Shown here piece after piece: positions 7,544-16,463 of a stretch of 64,000 nt of DNA. The position numbers were made by a program, and so were the translations under genes. The stretch spans positions 10,701 to 74,700 of the forward strand of contig DASPTU010000112.1 of the NCBI GenBank assembly GCA_035623255.1, read 5' to 3'. The first letter of the stretch is position 1; each line of letters starts with the position of its first letter. The notes under the pieces were generated by a model. That model was given only the letters and a program-made list of their open reading frames with translations, did not search any database and had not been told where the DNA came from. This DNA comes from JAFAGX01 sp035623255. GTDB lineage: Bacteria > Acidobacteriota > Terriglobia > Terriglobales > Acidobacteriaceae.

Positions 7544-9049
7544 TTATCGGCCGGACGCGTGCGGGCGGCTGCGCGCGAGATCCGGCGCCAGGCAAACCCG
7601 ATTTCTTCCCGCCTGTTTAGCGGCATAAAGCCCCGCATCCGCGGCCTGGACCAACTCGTCGCGTGTGGTCCCGTGCTCTGGATAGTTTGCGGCCCCGGCG
7701 CTGATGGTTACGGGACGAGCAACCCCGGGAAATTGCCAGGTCTCCACGATTCGTCGCAGTTTGTCAGCTATCGCCAGTGAGTGCTGCGGTGTGGTTTGGG
7801 AGAGCAGAATGGCGAATTCCTCGCCTCCATATCGGCAAACCACATCGATTTTCCGAACCTGTTGATGAAATATGGATGACACCTGCCGCAGTACCTCATC
7901 ACCCAGTAAGTGTCCGAATTCGTCGTTGAGCCTTTTGAACTGGTCAATATCGATCATCAGCACGCCCAGCCCTGACCTCAGCCGGCGTGCACGCTCAATC
8001 TCTTCAGCGATTCGTAATTCGAAGAAGCGGCGGTTGAAAATGCCGGTGAGCCCGTCGAGGTATGCGAGCTGTTTCACACGGTTTACGTAGTATGCGTTTT
8101 GGATGGCTGTGGCACAAATATCCGCCACTGACTCCAGTGGTTGGATCTCGTTCGGATTGAAGGCACTCTTTTTATTACTGTCGAGCGCCAGCACACCCAG
8201 GGTTTGTCCGAATGAGATCAGCGGAATACACATCTGCGAGCGACTTTCGAGGTATAAGCCAGCGTCAGCCGTGGCGTCAGCCTCGATAATGGTTTTGGTA
8301 GCCTCCAAGGCCCGTCGCCAGGGCAGGTGCTCACCTGCTTGCGGGTGGCCGCCGTCAGCTACGCGCGACGTAAGGGTTCCATGTTTTGCCCGCATCACCA
8401 ATTCTTCTTCATCTTTGAGAAGCACCGAAACCTGAGATACACCGAACGCCTGCTGAACCAGTACGCAGACCTTTGAAAGAAGCTCATTTAAATCGAGCAC
8501 TGCGGTCATCTGCTGGGCAATAGCGTTAATCGCCTCCAGCTGGGAAGCCCGCCGACGTTCAAGTGCGTGCAGGCGCGCATTCTGCAAAGCCATCGATGCC
8601 TGGGTCGAGAAAAGCGTGAGCAGATCCACGGTTTCTGCATCGAAGTGGTTGAGTTTTTCGCTCTGGCAATCGAGGACCCCCACCACCTCATCTCGAACCA
8701 TTAAGGGTACGGCCAGTTCGGAACGGGTGGCTTTGGCGGCCAAAACGTAACGAGTGTCCTTGGTCACATCCGGGGCATAGACAGGTCGTTTCTGTTGCGC
8801 AGCTGCGCCAGTAATACCTTTTCCGACGTGCACCCGCATGCTGTCCTGGCCATGATCCCAACCGACCTGTCGGCGCACATACAGTTCGCCACTCTCCTTA
8901 TCCAGCAGCAAGATTGCGACATTTTGCAAATGGAAATAGTCGCGCGCGATCAGCAAAATCTGTTGGAACACCTCGTCCAAATCAAAGGTGGACAACACCG
9001 CCTGGCTGGCGTCATAGAGGATGGCGATTTTTTGCATTCGGCTGGCCAA
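7544..9049 (-). CDS. Diguanylate cyclase with two GAF domains (GAF-GAF-GGDEF)
   Basis: Makes the second messenger c-di-GMP from two GTP. The 501 residues hold two GAF sensor domains (about 10-165 and 185-325) and a C-terminal GGDEF domain. The active site reads GGEEF, preceded by RYGG. An inhibitory I-site RKID sits five residues before it, so product feedback is expected. There is no membrane segment, so the enzyme is cytoplasmic and senses a soluble ligand or redox state through GAF; the ligand is unknown. It converges with the PDZ gene with only 3 bases between stops. The HD-GYP protein at 19064-20974 and the PilZ protein at 34736-35110 could be part of the same circuit. Confidence 0.93.
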   Translation of the reverse strand: MASRMQKIAILYDASQAVLSTFDLDEVFQQILLIARDYFHLQNVAILLLDKESGELYVRRQVGWDHGQDSMRVHVGKGITGAAAQQKRPVYAPDVTKDTRYVLAAKATRSELAVPLMVRDEVVGVLDCQSEKLNHFDAETVDLLTLFSTQASMALQNARLHALERRRASQLEAINAIAQQMTAVLDLNELLSKVCVLVQQAFGVSQVSVLLKDEEELVMRAKHGTLTSRVADGGHPQAGEHLPWRRALEATKTIIEADATADAGLYLESRSQMCIPLISFGQTLGVLALDSNKKSAFNPNEIQPLESVADICATAIQNAYYVNRVKQLAYLDGLTGIFNRRFFELRIAEEIERARRLRSGLGVLMIDIDQFKRLNDEFGHLLGDEVLRQVSSIFHQQVRKIDVVCRYGGEEFAILLSQTTPQHSLAIADKLRRIVETWQFPGVARPVTISAGAANYPEHGTTRDELVQAADAGLYAAKQAGRNRVCLAPDLARSRPHASGR

Positions 9050-9150
9050 ATTTTAGCGGGAATCTTGTGCATTACCGAGGTACCGAAAGTAATGTGCTTC
9101 AGCTTTGAGAGGATCGCAACTCTGATGCCGCAGTCAGTCCCAACTTAGCC

Positions 9151-9372
9151 CTATAGCTTGTGCAACTTCGCTTGCCGCCTTCGTGCAGCCACGGTCTTGA
9201 TGATTCCAAAGACAACCAGGCAAAACCAGAAGTCGACGGCCATACCCAGATCAATCTTGAAGGGTGAATGGTGGGCACGCACCGGAAGGTGTCTCTCGAG
9301 CACAAAGTAGATCACGTTGCCCGCGACCACCGCTACCAAGGCATGGAGAAAATTGGCCGTTGACTTAGACAA
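9151..9372 (-). CDS. Small membrane protein of unknown function
   Basis: A 73-residue product with two hydrophobic segments (about 8-25 and 43-60) and a basic C-terminus (RRRQAKLHK), so probably a two-helix inner-membrane protein. The start is a TTG at 9372 with GAGGT about nine bases upstream. It is divergent from recG and in the same direction as the diguanylate cyclase gene, 101 bases away. I do not recognise a family. The sensible membrane topology and ribosome site make it likelier than chance. Confidence 0.6.
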   Translation of the reverse strand: MSKSTANFLHALVAVVAGNVIYFVLERHLPVRAHHSPFKIDLGMAVDFWFCLVVFGIIKTVAARRRQAKLHKL

Positions 9373-9436
9373 TGCTTGTGACCTCTAGCGGACCCTCTAC
9401 TGCGTGCTCGGATTCATCCTGCTAACATCCCTTCAG

Positions 9437-11635
9437 ATGCTCGAACCGGAAACATCTGTTCAATACGTCAAAGGAATCGGCCCGCGCATAGCGGAAGTTC
9501 TGGCGGCGAAAGGGATCCATACTGTCGACGATCTTCTCCATTATCTGCCATTCCGCTACGAAGACCGCCTGAATCCGCGTGGCATTGGGGAGCTCCGGCC
9601 GGGAGAAATGGCAACCGTTATAGCTGAAGTCCGGACCTCAGGGCTTTTTCGCACCCGCCGCATGCCAATTTTTCAAATGACGGCGGGCCAGGGGAGGGCG
9701 CGGCTCAAATGCATCTGGTTCAATGCCTCGTACCTTCAAGACAAGTTCAAGCCGGGCCAGTTAGTCGCGTTATACGGCAAGGTGGATGAAGACTATCGCG
9801 GCGGCGATTTGCAGATCGTTCAGCCGCAGTTTGAAATTCTGGGCGATCCCGCGGATGAGAGTGACGACGTAACCGGAAAGAAGCTGCAAGCCTCACTCGA
9901 GATTGGCCGCATCGTTCCCATTTACGAATCAGCTGGCCAAGGCCGGCTGACCTCGCGCTGGTTCCGGCGGAGTATTCACACCGCGCTAGAGAACCTCACG
10001 CCTGATTTGCCGGACGCAATTCCGGCTGCGGTTCGCGGCCACTTGGGCCTCATCTCGCCTCATGAGGCGCTCTGGAAAGTACACTGGCCCTTACCAGGCA
10101 CAAGCATGGAAGACCTGCAATCGTTGCGTACGCCTGGCCACATCCGCCTTATTTTTGAAGAACTGTTCTTCATCGAGCTAGGGCTGGAACTCAAACGTCG
10201 CGAGCAGAAGGCCCAGACCGGCATTGCTTTTCAATTGGACGACCGCGTTCGTGCGGCCATCAAGAAAATACTCCCGTTTCACCCAACGGCTGCGCAGAAA
10301 AGGGCCCTCAAAGAGATTGCGTCGGACATGGAGAAGCCGATTCCCATGCGACGCCTGCTGCAAGGGGATGTGGGCTCCGGAAAAACCATAGTTGGGTTTG
10401 AAGCCGCAATCATCGCCATCGAAAACGGCTTCCAGGTGGCGCTGATGGCGCCGACCGAGATTCTCGCGCAACAACACTATTTTTCTGCTCGCCACATCCT
10501 TGAGGCTGCCGGATACCGCATCGTCCTGCTAACTGGGTCGCTGGAAGACGACCGCAAGCGAGACATACGCCGCCATATCGCGCACGGAGATGCACAACTC
10601 GTGATAGGAACGCACGCGTTGATCGAACAGAAGGTTGAGTTTGCCAAGCTGGGTTTGGTGATCGTTGACGAACAGCATCGCTTCGGGGTTCTGCAGAGAT
10701 TCAAGCTGATGAAAAAAACGAGCGAACCCCGGGATGGCGGTCGATCTATCGGAGAACGTCCTGAGCGCAATCCAGCCGGAGGCGAGCCGGACGTACTCGT
10801 GATGACAGCTACGCCGATACCCCGAACACTCGCACTCACCCTGTATGGAGACCTTGATGTCAGTGTCATTGACGAGATGCCACCCGGCCGAACGCCGATT
10901 GTGACCCGTCGCGTTTCTGATGACCGCGCCAAAGAAGTCTGGGATTTTGTGCGCAAACAAGTGACAGCCGGGCACCAGGCGTACGTTGTTTACCCTGTCA
11001 TTGAAGAAAACGAAGAACGCGAACTTAAGGCAGCAATGAAGATGTACAAGGAACTGAGCCAGCGTGTCTTCCCGGATTTGCGCGTGGGAGTGTTGCATGG
11101 GCGGATGGAGCCTGATCTCAAGGAGCAGGTGATGCGGGCGTTTCAGAAAAATGAACTGCATATCCTTGTCTCAACCACCGTTATCGAGGTGGGCGTAGAC
11201 GTGTCGAATGCCAACGTGATGGTGATTGAGCATGCCGAACGCTTCGGCCTGGCCCAGTTGCATCAGCTGCGGGGACGCATCGGCCGAGGCGCCGCGAAAT
11301 CCTACTGTGTCCTGATGACCGGCGGGAAGATTTCCGAAGACGGAGAGCGCCGTCTGGATGCCATGGTACGCACGAATGACGGATTTCAAATCGCCGAGCT
11401 CGATTTGGAGTTGCGTGGGCCGGGAGAATTCTTCGGAACGCGCCAGGCCGGTCTGCCGAGTTTTCGCGTGGCGAACCTGATCCGCGATCGGCAGTTGCTG
11501 GAAGCTGCCAAACGGGAAGCGGCAGCCGTCCTCGACGGGCCCAACCGCGAGATCAGCGAACCGGAGATCGATAGGGCTCTGCGCTATATGCGCACCAAGT
11601 GGCATAAAACGTATGGGCTCGTCGAGGTCGGATGA
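9437..11635 (+). CDS. recG: ATP-dependent DNA helicase RecG
   Basis: Remodels stalled replication forks and branch-migrates Holliday junctions. The N-terminal wedge (OB-fold) domain holds VKGIGPRIAEVLAAKGI and LLHYLPFRYEDR. The helicase part has Walker A GDVGSGKT, motif II DEQH, motif III TATPIPRTL, and motif VI HQLRGRIGRG. A short extra stretch rich in Arg and Gly lies between DEQHRFG and motif III. I chose the ATG at 9437 (732 residues). A GTG at 9404 would add 11 residues, and neither has a clear ribosome site. The length is slightly above the usual 690 or so. Confidence 0.96.
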   Translation: MLEPETSVQYVKGIGPRIAEVLAAKGIHTVDDLLHYLPFRYEDRLNPRGIGELRPGEMATVIAEVRTSGLFRTRRMPIFQMTAGQGRARLKCIWFNASYLQDKFKPGQLVALYGKVDEDYRGGDLQIVQPQFEILGDPADESDDVTGKKLQASLEIGRIVPIYESAGQGRLTSRWFRRSIHTALENLTPDLPDAIPAAVRGHLGLISPHEALWKVHWPLPGTSMEDLQSLRTPGHIRLIFEELFFIELGLELKRREQKAQTGIAFQLDDRVRAAIKKILPFHPTAAQKRALKEIASDMEKPIPMRRLLQGDVGSGKTIVGFEAAIIAIENGFQVALMAPTEILAQQHYFSARHILEAAGYRIVLLTGSLEDDRKRDIRRHIAHGDAQLVIGTHALIEQKVEFAKLGLVIVDEQHRFGVLQRFKLMKKTSEPRDGGRSIGERPERNPAGGEPDVLVMTATPIPRTLALTLYGDLDVSVIDEMPPGRTPIVTRRVSDDRAKEVWDFVRKQVTAGHQAYVVYPVIEENEERELKAAMKMYKELSQRVFPDLRVGVLHGRMEPDLKEQVMRAFQKNELHILVSTTVIEVGVDVSNANVMVIEHAERFGLAQLHQLRGRIGRGAAKSYCVLMTGGKISEDGERRLDAMVRTNDGFQIAELDLELRGPGEFFGTRQAGLPSFRVANLIRDRQLLEAAKREAAAVLDGPNREISEPEIDRALRYMRTKWHKTYGLVEVG

Positions 11636-11651
11636 GAGTCGGGATCCGCGG

Positions 11652-13061
11652 CTAGTCCTGCGCTGCTATCTGATACTGTTCCAACTTGCCATCCGACATC
11701 TCATAAGTCCAGGCCCGCAGGGTTTTGCCGGGAAACCTGATTTCGTAAACTCGCAGCTTCATCCCGCCACGTAAAGCCTCGTTGGTTTGACTGAACTGCT
11801 GCGGATTGCCCAAAGGCCCCAGCCCGCTGGCGAAATCTTTAAGGGCCTGCTCGCTGAAATAGAAATTGGCATTATCTGTGAATAGAGAGCGGTCGATGGT
11901 TCCAGCCTGCAGGCCTGTGAAAATTCGCTTCGCTTGCTCCAGCTTTGCCGCGGTTTGCGGATCATCGCTTGCCAATATCAGAGGCGCGATCCCGCGAGCG
12001 ATTTGGCCGGAGGCCGCGACTGCGTCCTGGTTGGTAAGCACGACGATGGCAACCCTGTCATCGGGGAAAACCATGTTTTCCGCCGTAAACCCAGAAACCT
12101 CGCCACCATGAGACAAAGCGCGATGCCCGAATGCAGAGCTGATGTCCACCCCCAGTCCATATCGCGTTCCCAAGCCGTTTTTCAGCACAACCTCGGTTTC
12201 AAACTCGCGGTAGGATTCGGGTTTTAAGAGCTTTTGATCAATCATCGCAATGTCCCACTTCGCCAAATCCTCGGCCGGCATGGCAAGTTCCCCGGCCGCA
12301 AACAGCCAGCCTTTTCCTTCTTTCGGCGCGGGGCGCAACGGACCGAGCGCATAGCGTATGTAGCCAGTTGGATCAGTATCGCCAAGTTTTGCCTGGTCTG
12401 TGTCTGCAACGCTCTGCATCCCCAGCGGCGTGAAGACGTTCTTCTGCAGAAATTGCATCAAGGGCATACCACTGGCCTTTTCCACAATCAGCCCGGCGAT
12501 CACGTAGTTGGTGTTGCTGTATTGCCATTTTGTGCCGGGATCGAAATCCAGCGGTTTTTTCGCCCAAACGTCGAGAATCTTCTGGGCCGTGACCGGCTGC
12601 AGCATCATGGGCATGACATAATCCTGTGGCCAGTAATCCTGATAGCCGGAGGTGTGGGACAAGAGTTGACGAATGGTGACCTCGTTGGCTCGCGTAAGGT
12701 CGGGGATGAACCTGGAAACTTTGTCATCCAGAGAAAGTTTGCCGCGTTCCTGCAAGAGAAGGATTGCGGTTGCGGTAAATTGCTTGCTGATCGAGCCGAC
12801 GCTGTAACGCATCTCCGGCTTTGCGGAAGTTTGCGGCTCAAGGCGCGCGTCTCCATAGGCCCTCAGATACGCGATCCGCTCATCTTTGACAATGGCCACT
12901 GAGGCGCTCGGCACACCGGTTTTGGCCAGAATGTCAGCAGCCAGGCTGTCAATTTTCTGCTGCAGATCTGACGGAAGCTGCGTTTGCGCGGCAGCGAGCG
13001 TGAGGCATATCAGCAAAAAGATCAGCCCACCAAAATTCCACAAATAACGTCGAGACATCAC
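11652..13061 (-). CDS. Secreted serine hydrolase of the beta-lactamase/class C PBP fold
   Basis: A 469-residue protein with a signal peptide (cleavage near LAAAQT). It has the serine-active-site SxxK motif Ser90-Ile-Ser-Lys93 and the YSN motif in KWQYSNTNYV, with a HGG-type third motif in LSHGGEVSGF. The fold suits a periplasmic esterase, D-aminopeptidase or beta-lactamase-like enzyme. The C-terminal 110 residues resemble the extra lipocalin-like region seen in many such proteins. The substrate cannot be told from sequence, so calling it a resistance enzyme would be unsafe. It converges with recG, 16 bases apart. Confidence 0.9.
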   Translation of the reverse strand: MMSRRYLWNFGGLIFLLICLTLAAAQTQLPSDLQQKIDSLAADILAKTGVPSASVAIVKDERIAYLRAYGDARLEPQTSAKPEMRYSVGSISKQFTATAILLLQERGKLSLDDKVSRFIPDLTRANEVTIRQLLSHTSGYQDYWPQDYVMPMMLQPVTAQKILDVWAKKPLDFDPGTKWQYSNTNYVIAGLIVEKASGMPLMQFLQKNVFTPLGMQSVADTDQAKLGDTDPTGYIRYALGPLRPAPKEGKGWLFAAGELAMPAEDLAKWDIAMIDQKLLKPESYREFETEVVLKNGLGTRYGLGVDISSAFGHRALSHGGEVSGFTAENMVFPDDRVAIVVLTNQDAVAASGQIARGIAPLILASDDPQTAAKLEQAKRIFTGLQAGTIDRSLFTDNANFYFSEQALKDFASGLGPLGNPQQFSQTNEALRGGMKLRVYEIRFPGKTLRAWTYEMSDGKLEQYQIAAQD

Positions 13062-13256
13062 ATCCTCCTGAAAACCGCACAGTTTAGCACTTATAGAAGA
13101 AGCTCGATTTCACTCTCCCCGAAGTGGTCGGTTACGAGCCGATGAATGCAGGGCCCTCATTCTGCTTCGGTCCTTGTAACTTTCGCCAGCCTGGAACATC
13201 TCATGAACCACCGCCCAACCTTTGGGCACAAACTCACGTCAAAATCAGGAGGATTT

Positions 13257-13610
13257 ATGAGAAAGATTTTCTGCCGCTTGATGGCCATGTGTCTGCTTGC
13301 GGCTTCTGTTGCTGCTTTCGCGCAATCCGGCGGCAGCATGGGACAAGACAACATGAAATCTGATGACGCATCGAAGAAGGCTGTAAGCGTCACCGGCAAG
13401 ATCAGTGATGATGGAAAGATGTTCACCAGTGACAAGGACAACAAAACCTGGACGGTCGTAAACCCGGAAGCACTAAAAGGTCATGAAGGGCATCACGTCA
13501 CCCTGAAGGCCCATGTATATCCGGACAAGAATGAAATCCACGTCATGTCGGTAAAGATGGCGAAGGGCGGCATGAGCGACAACATGAAGAACGACAACAT
13601 GCAGCACTGA
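13257..13610 (+). CDS. Small secreted DUF5818-like protein
   Basis: A 117-residue product with a signal peptide (ends near AAFAQS) and a small beta-rich core (VSVTGKISDDGKMFTSD, then HVTLKAHVYPDKNEIHV) flanked by Met/Asp/Asn-rich tails (GGMSDNMKNDNMQH). The core resembles DUF5818, which is common in Acidobacteria; this is recognised by eye only. The Met/His-rich ends could bind metal, which is speculation. The ATG at 13257 has a perfect AGGAGG at 13247-13252, so I reject the longer frame from 13146. The gene is divergent from the serine hydrolase and ends before a long stem-loop. Confidence 0.8.
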   Translation: MRKIFCRLMAMCLLAASVAAFAQSGGSMGQDNMKSDDASKKAVSVTGKISDDGKMFTSDKDNKTWTVVNPEALKGHEGHHVTLKAHVYPDKNEIHVMSVKMAKGGMSDNMKNDNMQH

Positions 13611-13629
13611 GTTTCGGGGATCACCGGAA

Positions 13630-13657
13630 GTCCCGGCGGCATTCCCGTCGCCGGGAC
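13630..13657. terminator. Stem-loop between convergent genes
   Basis: A perfect 9-bp stem (GTCCCGGCG with CGCCGGGAC) and a 10-base loop lie between the DUF5818-like gene and the anti-sigma gene that meets it. No clear T-run is present on either side, so termination strength is uncertain. Confidence 0.45.
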
Positions 13658-13690
13658 ATTAAACAGCAGGGGTCATCGTTCTCCTCAGTC

Positions 13691-14230
13691 TTACGAATTC
13701 AAATATTTCTTCATGCACCGCACGCAGGGCACAAACCCCTCTCGCATTGCCTCTGCGGCGGCAATGGTTCGCACCCTCGCCTTATCGTGAATAAAGCGGC
13801 AACCGGGTACATGAAATGTTTTGCCACTGTCCGCAACTACTACCATCAGGCCGGGTGGCACGCCGCTGCCAGGATATGCGTGTTCAGAGCGCAGTTCCGG
13901 CCGAGTGGACGTGGACGAGCGCGCGAGTTCGAAGCTGCCGGCGACCAGCAATGACGCAGCAGCCGCAACCATCCAGCCCAGAAAGGTTCGCCTTGCGGGG
14001 GCTGCATTCTCCTCGAGCCTGCGGTGTAGACGCTGGCTGAACCCCAGGGGTACTTCCAGCATGCGCTCATCACCGTATAACTGGACGACGTTGCGCGTAC
14101 CCTCGAGCACCGCCGAACAATTTTTGCAACCCCTAAAGTGCTCTTCTATGGCAGCGCGCAAAGCCGGATCGACCTCTCCGTCGAGATAGTTGGAAATCTC
14201 GCGCCAGACTTGTTCGCAGCCGACTACCAT
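13691..14230 (-). CDS. Membrane anti-sigma factor with extracytoplasmic Cys/His (Ada-like) domain
   Basis: A 179-residue partner of the sigma factor encoded upstream. The N-terminus holds the anti-sigma zinc finger (Cys5, His31-x3-Cys35-x2-Cys38). One membrane helix is at about 84-101. The outer part ends with His140-x3-Cys144-x3-His148 and Cys169-x2-Cys172, in the pattern FHVPGCRFIH ... GFVPCVRCM, similar to the metal-binding N-terminal domain of Ada. The start ATG at 14230 follows an AGGGGG site, and its first bases overlap the sigma stop (ATGGTAG), so translation is probably coupled. A periplasmic Cys cluster next to redox enzyme genes suggests metal or redox sensing; this is inference. 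Confidence 0.88.
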   Translation of the reverse strand: MVVGCEQVWREISNYLDGEVDPALRAAIEEHFRGCKNCSAVLEGTRNVVQLYGDERMLEVPLGFSQRLHRRLEENAAPARRTFLGWMVAAAASLLVAGSFELARSSTSTRPELRSEHAYPGSGVPPGLMVVVADSGKTFHVPGCRFIHDKARVRTIAAAEAMREGFVPCVRCMKKYLNS

Positions 14231-14880
14231 GGCTTCGCCCCCTTTGCAAAAGACAGCGCTCGGCTCCAGGTCCCGCCAAGTCCCGGAGCGAGCAAGTCGC
14301 GCAGCATGAGGCGGGCCCTTAACAGGCGGGTCTTCACCGACGCGGTTGTGATCCCGAGGGCCTTCGCGGTCTCCTCGATACTCATATGCTGCATGTCTCG
14401 GAGCACGAAAACTTCGCGGTACTTTTCTCCCAAGGACGCCAGTGCTTCTGCCAGCTTTTGCCGGACCTCCTTGCGCTCCAAAGTTTCCAGAGGAATCTCC
14501 CGCCAATCGGCAAAATCGCGCGGAACGTAATTACCCTCCTCGTCCTGGTGCTCCACCATCGGTTCCATGATGCGGGCGTGTTCTTTCCTTCTCCGCATGC
14601 GCGCCTCATTCACCGTAATTTGGAGAAGCCAGGTGCTGAACTTCGACTCTTCCCGAAACTGGCGAATATACTTAAACGCCTTGAGCATCGCCTCCTGGGC
14701 GACATCTTCCGCATCTGCCTCATTCCGCAAGATGGCAAACGCAGCGGCGAACACGCGCCGTTCGTAAGGTCGAATGAGTTGGTAAAAGACATCACGTTCA
14801 CCATCCCGCAGGCGCCGGATCAGCACTCCCTCGTCTAGTTGTTCCGCTGGAGATTCCAGCGAGGTCCGCTTTTCCGGCAT
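14224..14880 (-). CDS. RNA polymerase ECF sigma factor
   Basis: A sigma-70 family ECF factor of 218 residues. Region 2 holds FYQLIRPYERRVFAAAFAILRNEADAEDV-type sequence with DVAQEAMLKAF and FSTWLLQITVNEARMR (about 30-100). Region 4 holds LASLGEKYREVFVLRDMQHMSIEETA and the ITTASVKTRLLRARLML helix-turn-helix (about 145-205). Its stop overlaps the start of the anti-sigma gene. It lies 39 bases downstream of the cytochrome b gene on the same strand, so it may be the end of a redox operon and may drive that operon. It differs clearly from the other two ECF sigma factors in this window. Confidence 0.93.
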   Translation of the reverse strand: MPEKRTSLESPAEQLDEGVLIRRLRDGERDVFYQLIRPYERRVFAAAFAILRNEADAEDVAQEAMLKAFKYIRQFREESKFSTWLLQITVNEARMRRRKEHARIMEPMVEHQDEEGNYVPRDFADWREIPLETLERKEVRQKLAEALASLGEKYREVFVLRDMQHMSIEETAKALGITTASVKTRLLRARLMLRDLLAPGLGGTWSRALSFAKGAKPW

Positions 14881-14919
14881 CGTTCCTCACCCTGAGCCCG
14901 TTACTGCCGCCAGACACCG

Positions 14920-15615
14920 TTACTCCAATCGATACTCCGGATCTTTCTTCCACCCCGTCAGCATGGACACAAAGTTATTCCAGCCGTGCAAAGCCACCAT
15001 CACGACGTGCCCAAACACAAAGGCCAGCAGCGCCCACATGACCAGGAAATGCCACAGCCGCGCCCAGTGAAAACCTCCCATCAGCCATGCCAGCCACGAA
15101 AACTGCACCGGCTTCCAAATGGCGAAACCCGTCACTACTGACAACGCTCCCAACACAATTGCGGCCGTATAAGCCTGCTTTTGTAGAGAGTTGTAGACTT
15201 CTCTCGCCGGTGGCTTCGGACCGAAGAGGAAGTAATGGCGAATCATCGGCCACACCTCTGGAATGTCGCGCCGAACAAATAGCATTTGCTTGTAGTTACC
15301 GCTGAACAACTGGTAGCAGACATACACCAGACCTGTCGCCATGTAGATCCACATGAAGGTCAGATGCCATTGCAGGCCTCCGCCAAGCCAGCCGCCGAGC
15401 GCAAGAGCTCTTGGCCAGTGGAGCAGGTCTTTCTCCGGAATCTTGGCTCCAAAGCTGGGAAAAGCCCGGAAGATTTGCAGTCCACTGCCTGCCATCACGA
15501 AAAGAGAAACTGTGTTGAGCCAATGACAAAGACGCACAACAACTGGGTGCTCGTAAGCAGCTTCGGTCACCTCGCCTGTCTTTGCGTCTTCCACTACGAT
15601 TGCGCGGGTTGCCAT
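14920..15615 (-). CDS. Cytochrome b561-like membrane subunit
   Basis: A 231-residue integral membrane protein with four or more hydrophobic helices. It carries the histidines expected of a diheme cytochrome b561/Ni-Fe-hydrogenase b-type subunit (VVRLCHWLN near residue 31, QWHLTFMWIY, FHWARLWHFLVMW, FGHVVMVALHGW). It would pass electrons between quinones and a periplasmic partner. The molybdoenzyme gene ends 17 bases upstream, so the two are probably co-expressed and form one enzyme. This partner differs from the ferric-reductase-like MsrQ of MsrPQ systems. Confidence 0.88.
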   Translation of the reverse strand: MATRAIVVEDAKTGEVTEAAYEHPVVVRLCHWLNTVSLFVMAGSGLQIFRAFPSFGAKIPEKDLLHWPRALALGGWLGGGLQWHLTFMWIYMATGLVYVCYQLFSGNYKQMLFVRRDIPEVWPMIRHYFLFGPKPPAREVYNSLQKQAYTAAIVLGALSVVTGFAIWKPVQFSWLAWLMGGFHWARLWHFLVMWALLAFVFGHVVMVALHGWNNFVSMLTGWKKDPEYRLE

Positions 15616-15632
15616 CTCATCTCCGTCTGCTG

Positions 15633-16352
15633 TTACAAACCGTAGAAAGAGGAGTAGCCCTGGTCTTCCCAGTAGCCAACTTTCTCCAGCACGTGACTGA
15701 CCTTGAGGGTTGTCAAATATTTGGCCTGCTTGTAGCCGATCTTAGTGGGCACTTGGAGACGCAACGGCGCGCCGTGTTCGCGAGTCAGTGGCTGATCGTA
15801 CATTTCCCAACAGAGCAATGTTTGCGGATGCATGGCGGTCGGCATGTCGAGCGACTCGTAATAGTCGTCGGCGCATTCGACGCTGATAAAACGCGCCGAG
15901 GGATCGGCGCCGATCATCCTCAGGAAATCGGAGAGGCGGGCGCCGCCAAAACGGCCAATCACGTCCCAGCCCTCCACGCAGACGTGCCGGGTATTTTGGG
16001 TGATCTTAGGCAAGGTTTGAATCTGCCCGAGAGTGTATTCACCGGGCTTTTGCACGGAACCGGAAACGGCCAGAGTCCAATGTTCCGGATCAACCCCCGG
16101 GTCGTCCACGTCATAGTCGTTGATGGGGAACTTGCTGAAAGGCGCAACTTCGTTCTCGGCAAATGTCGGCGCCAGATGTCCCGGACGAAAAAGCCTTGCA
16201 GATGCCCAGTCGCTGAAGCTCAGGCCGGACTTAAGGAGAGGCGTCTGCAGCTTCGGGATAGCGAATGCGCCTAAGGCAATGACTGGCGTGAGCTTCAGCA
16301 ACTCGCGGCGGTTGATGCTTCTGAACTTTTTGGGAGCGATTGGTGAGTTCAT
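15633..16352 (-). CDS. Exported molybdopterin oxidoreductase of the sulfite-oxidase (MsrP/YedY) fold
   Basis: A 239-residue molybdoenzyme. The N-terminus has a twin-arginine-type signal (INRRELLKLTPVIALGAF), so it is likely exported folded by Tat. The core has TRHVCVEGWDVIGRFGG with the molybdenum-ligand Cys125, and a GAPLRLQVPTKIGYKQ segment typical of the SUOX fold. The ATG at 16352 has AGAGG five bases upstream; the adjacent GTG is less likely. The downstream cytochrome b561-like gene is the probable electron partner. The substrate is unknown: methionine sulfoxide, sulfite or other S/N-oxides are all possible. Confidence 0.9.
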   Translation of the reverse strand: MNSPIAPKKFRSINRRELLKLTPVIALGAFAIPKLQTPLLKSGLSFSDWASARLFRPGHLAPTFAENEVAPFSKFPINDYDVDDPGVDPEHWTLAVSGSVQKPGEYTLGQIQTLPKITQNTRHVCVEGWDVIGRFGGARLSDFLRMIGADPSARFISVECADDYYESLDMPTAMHPQTLLCWEMYDQPLTREHGAPLRLQVPTKIGYKQAKYLTTLKVSHVLEKVGYWEDQGYSSFYGL

Positions 16353-16463
16353 CACAACCTCTGAAAAACGCGGCGTGGCACCAATATGATTCCGAGATTC
16401 TACAGAAGTTACAGAGCAGAAGGAAAAAAGAGGCGCCCAGCCAGGAGATGAATTGCCAGTTGC

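Noticed and set aside
12234..12902. 222-codon plus frame inside the serine hydrolase gene
   Set aside because: Antisense to a gene with a complete SxxK enzyme; no ribosome site.
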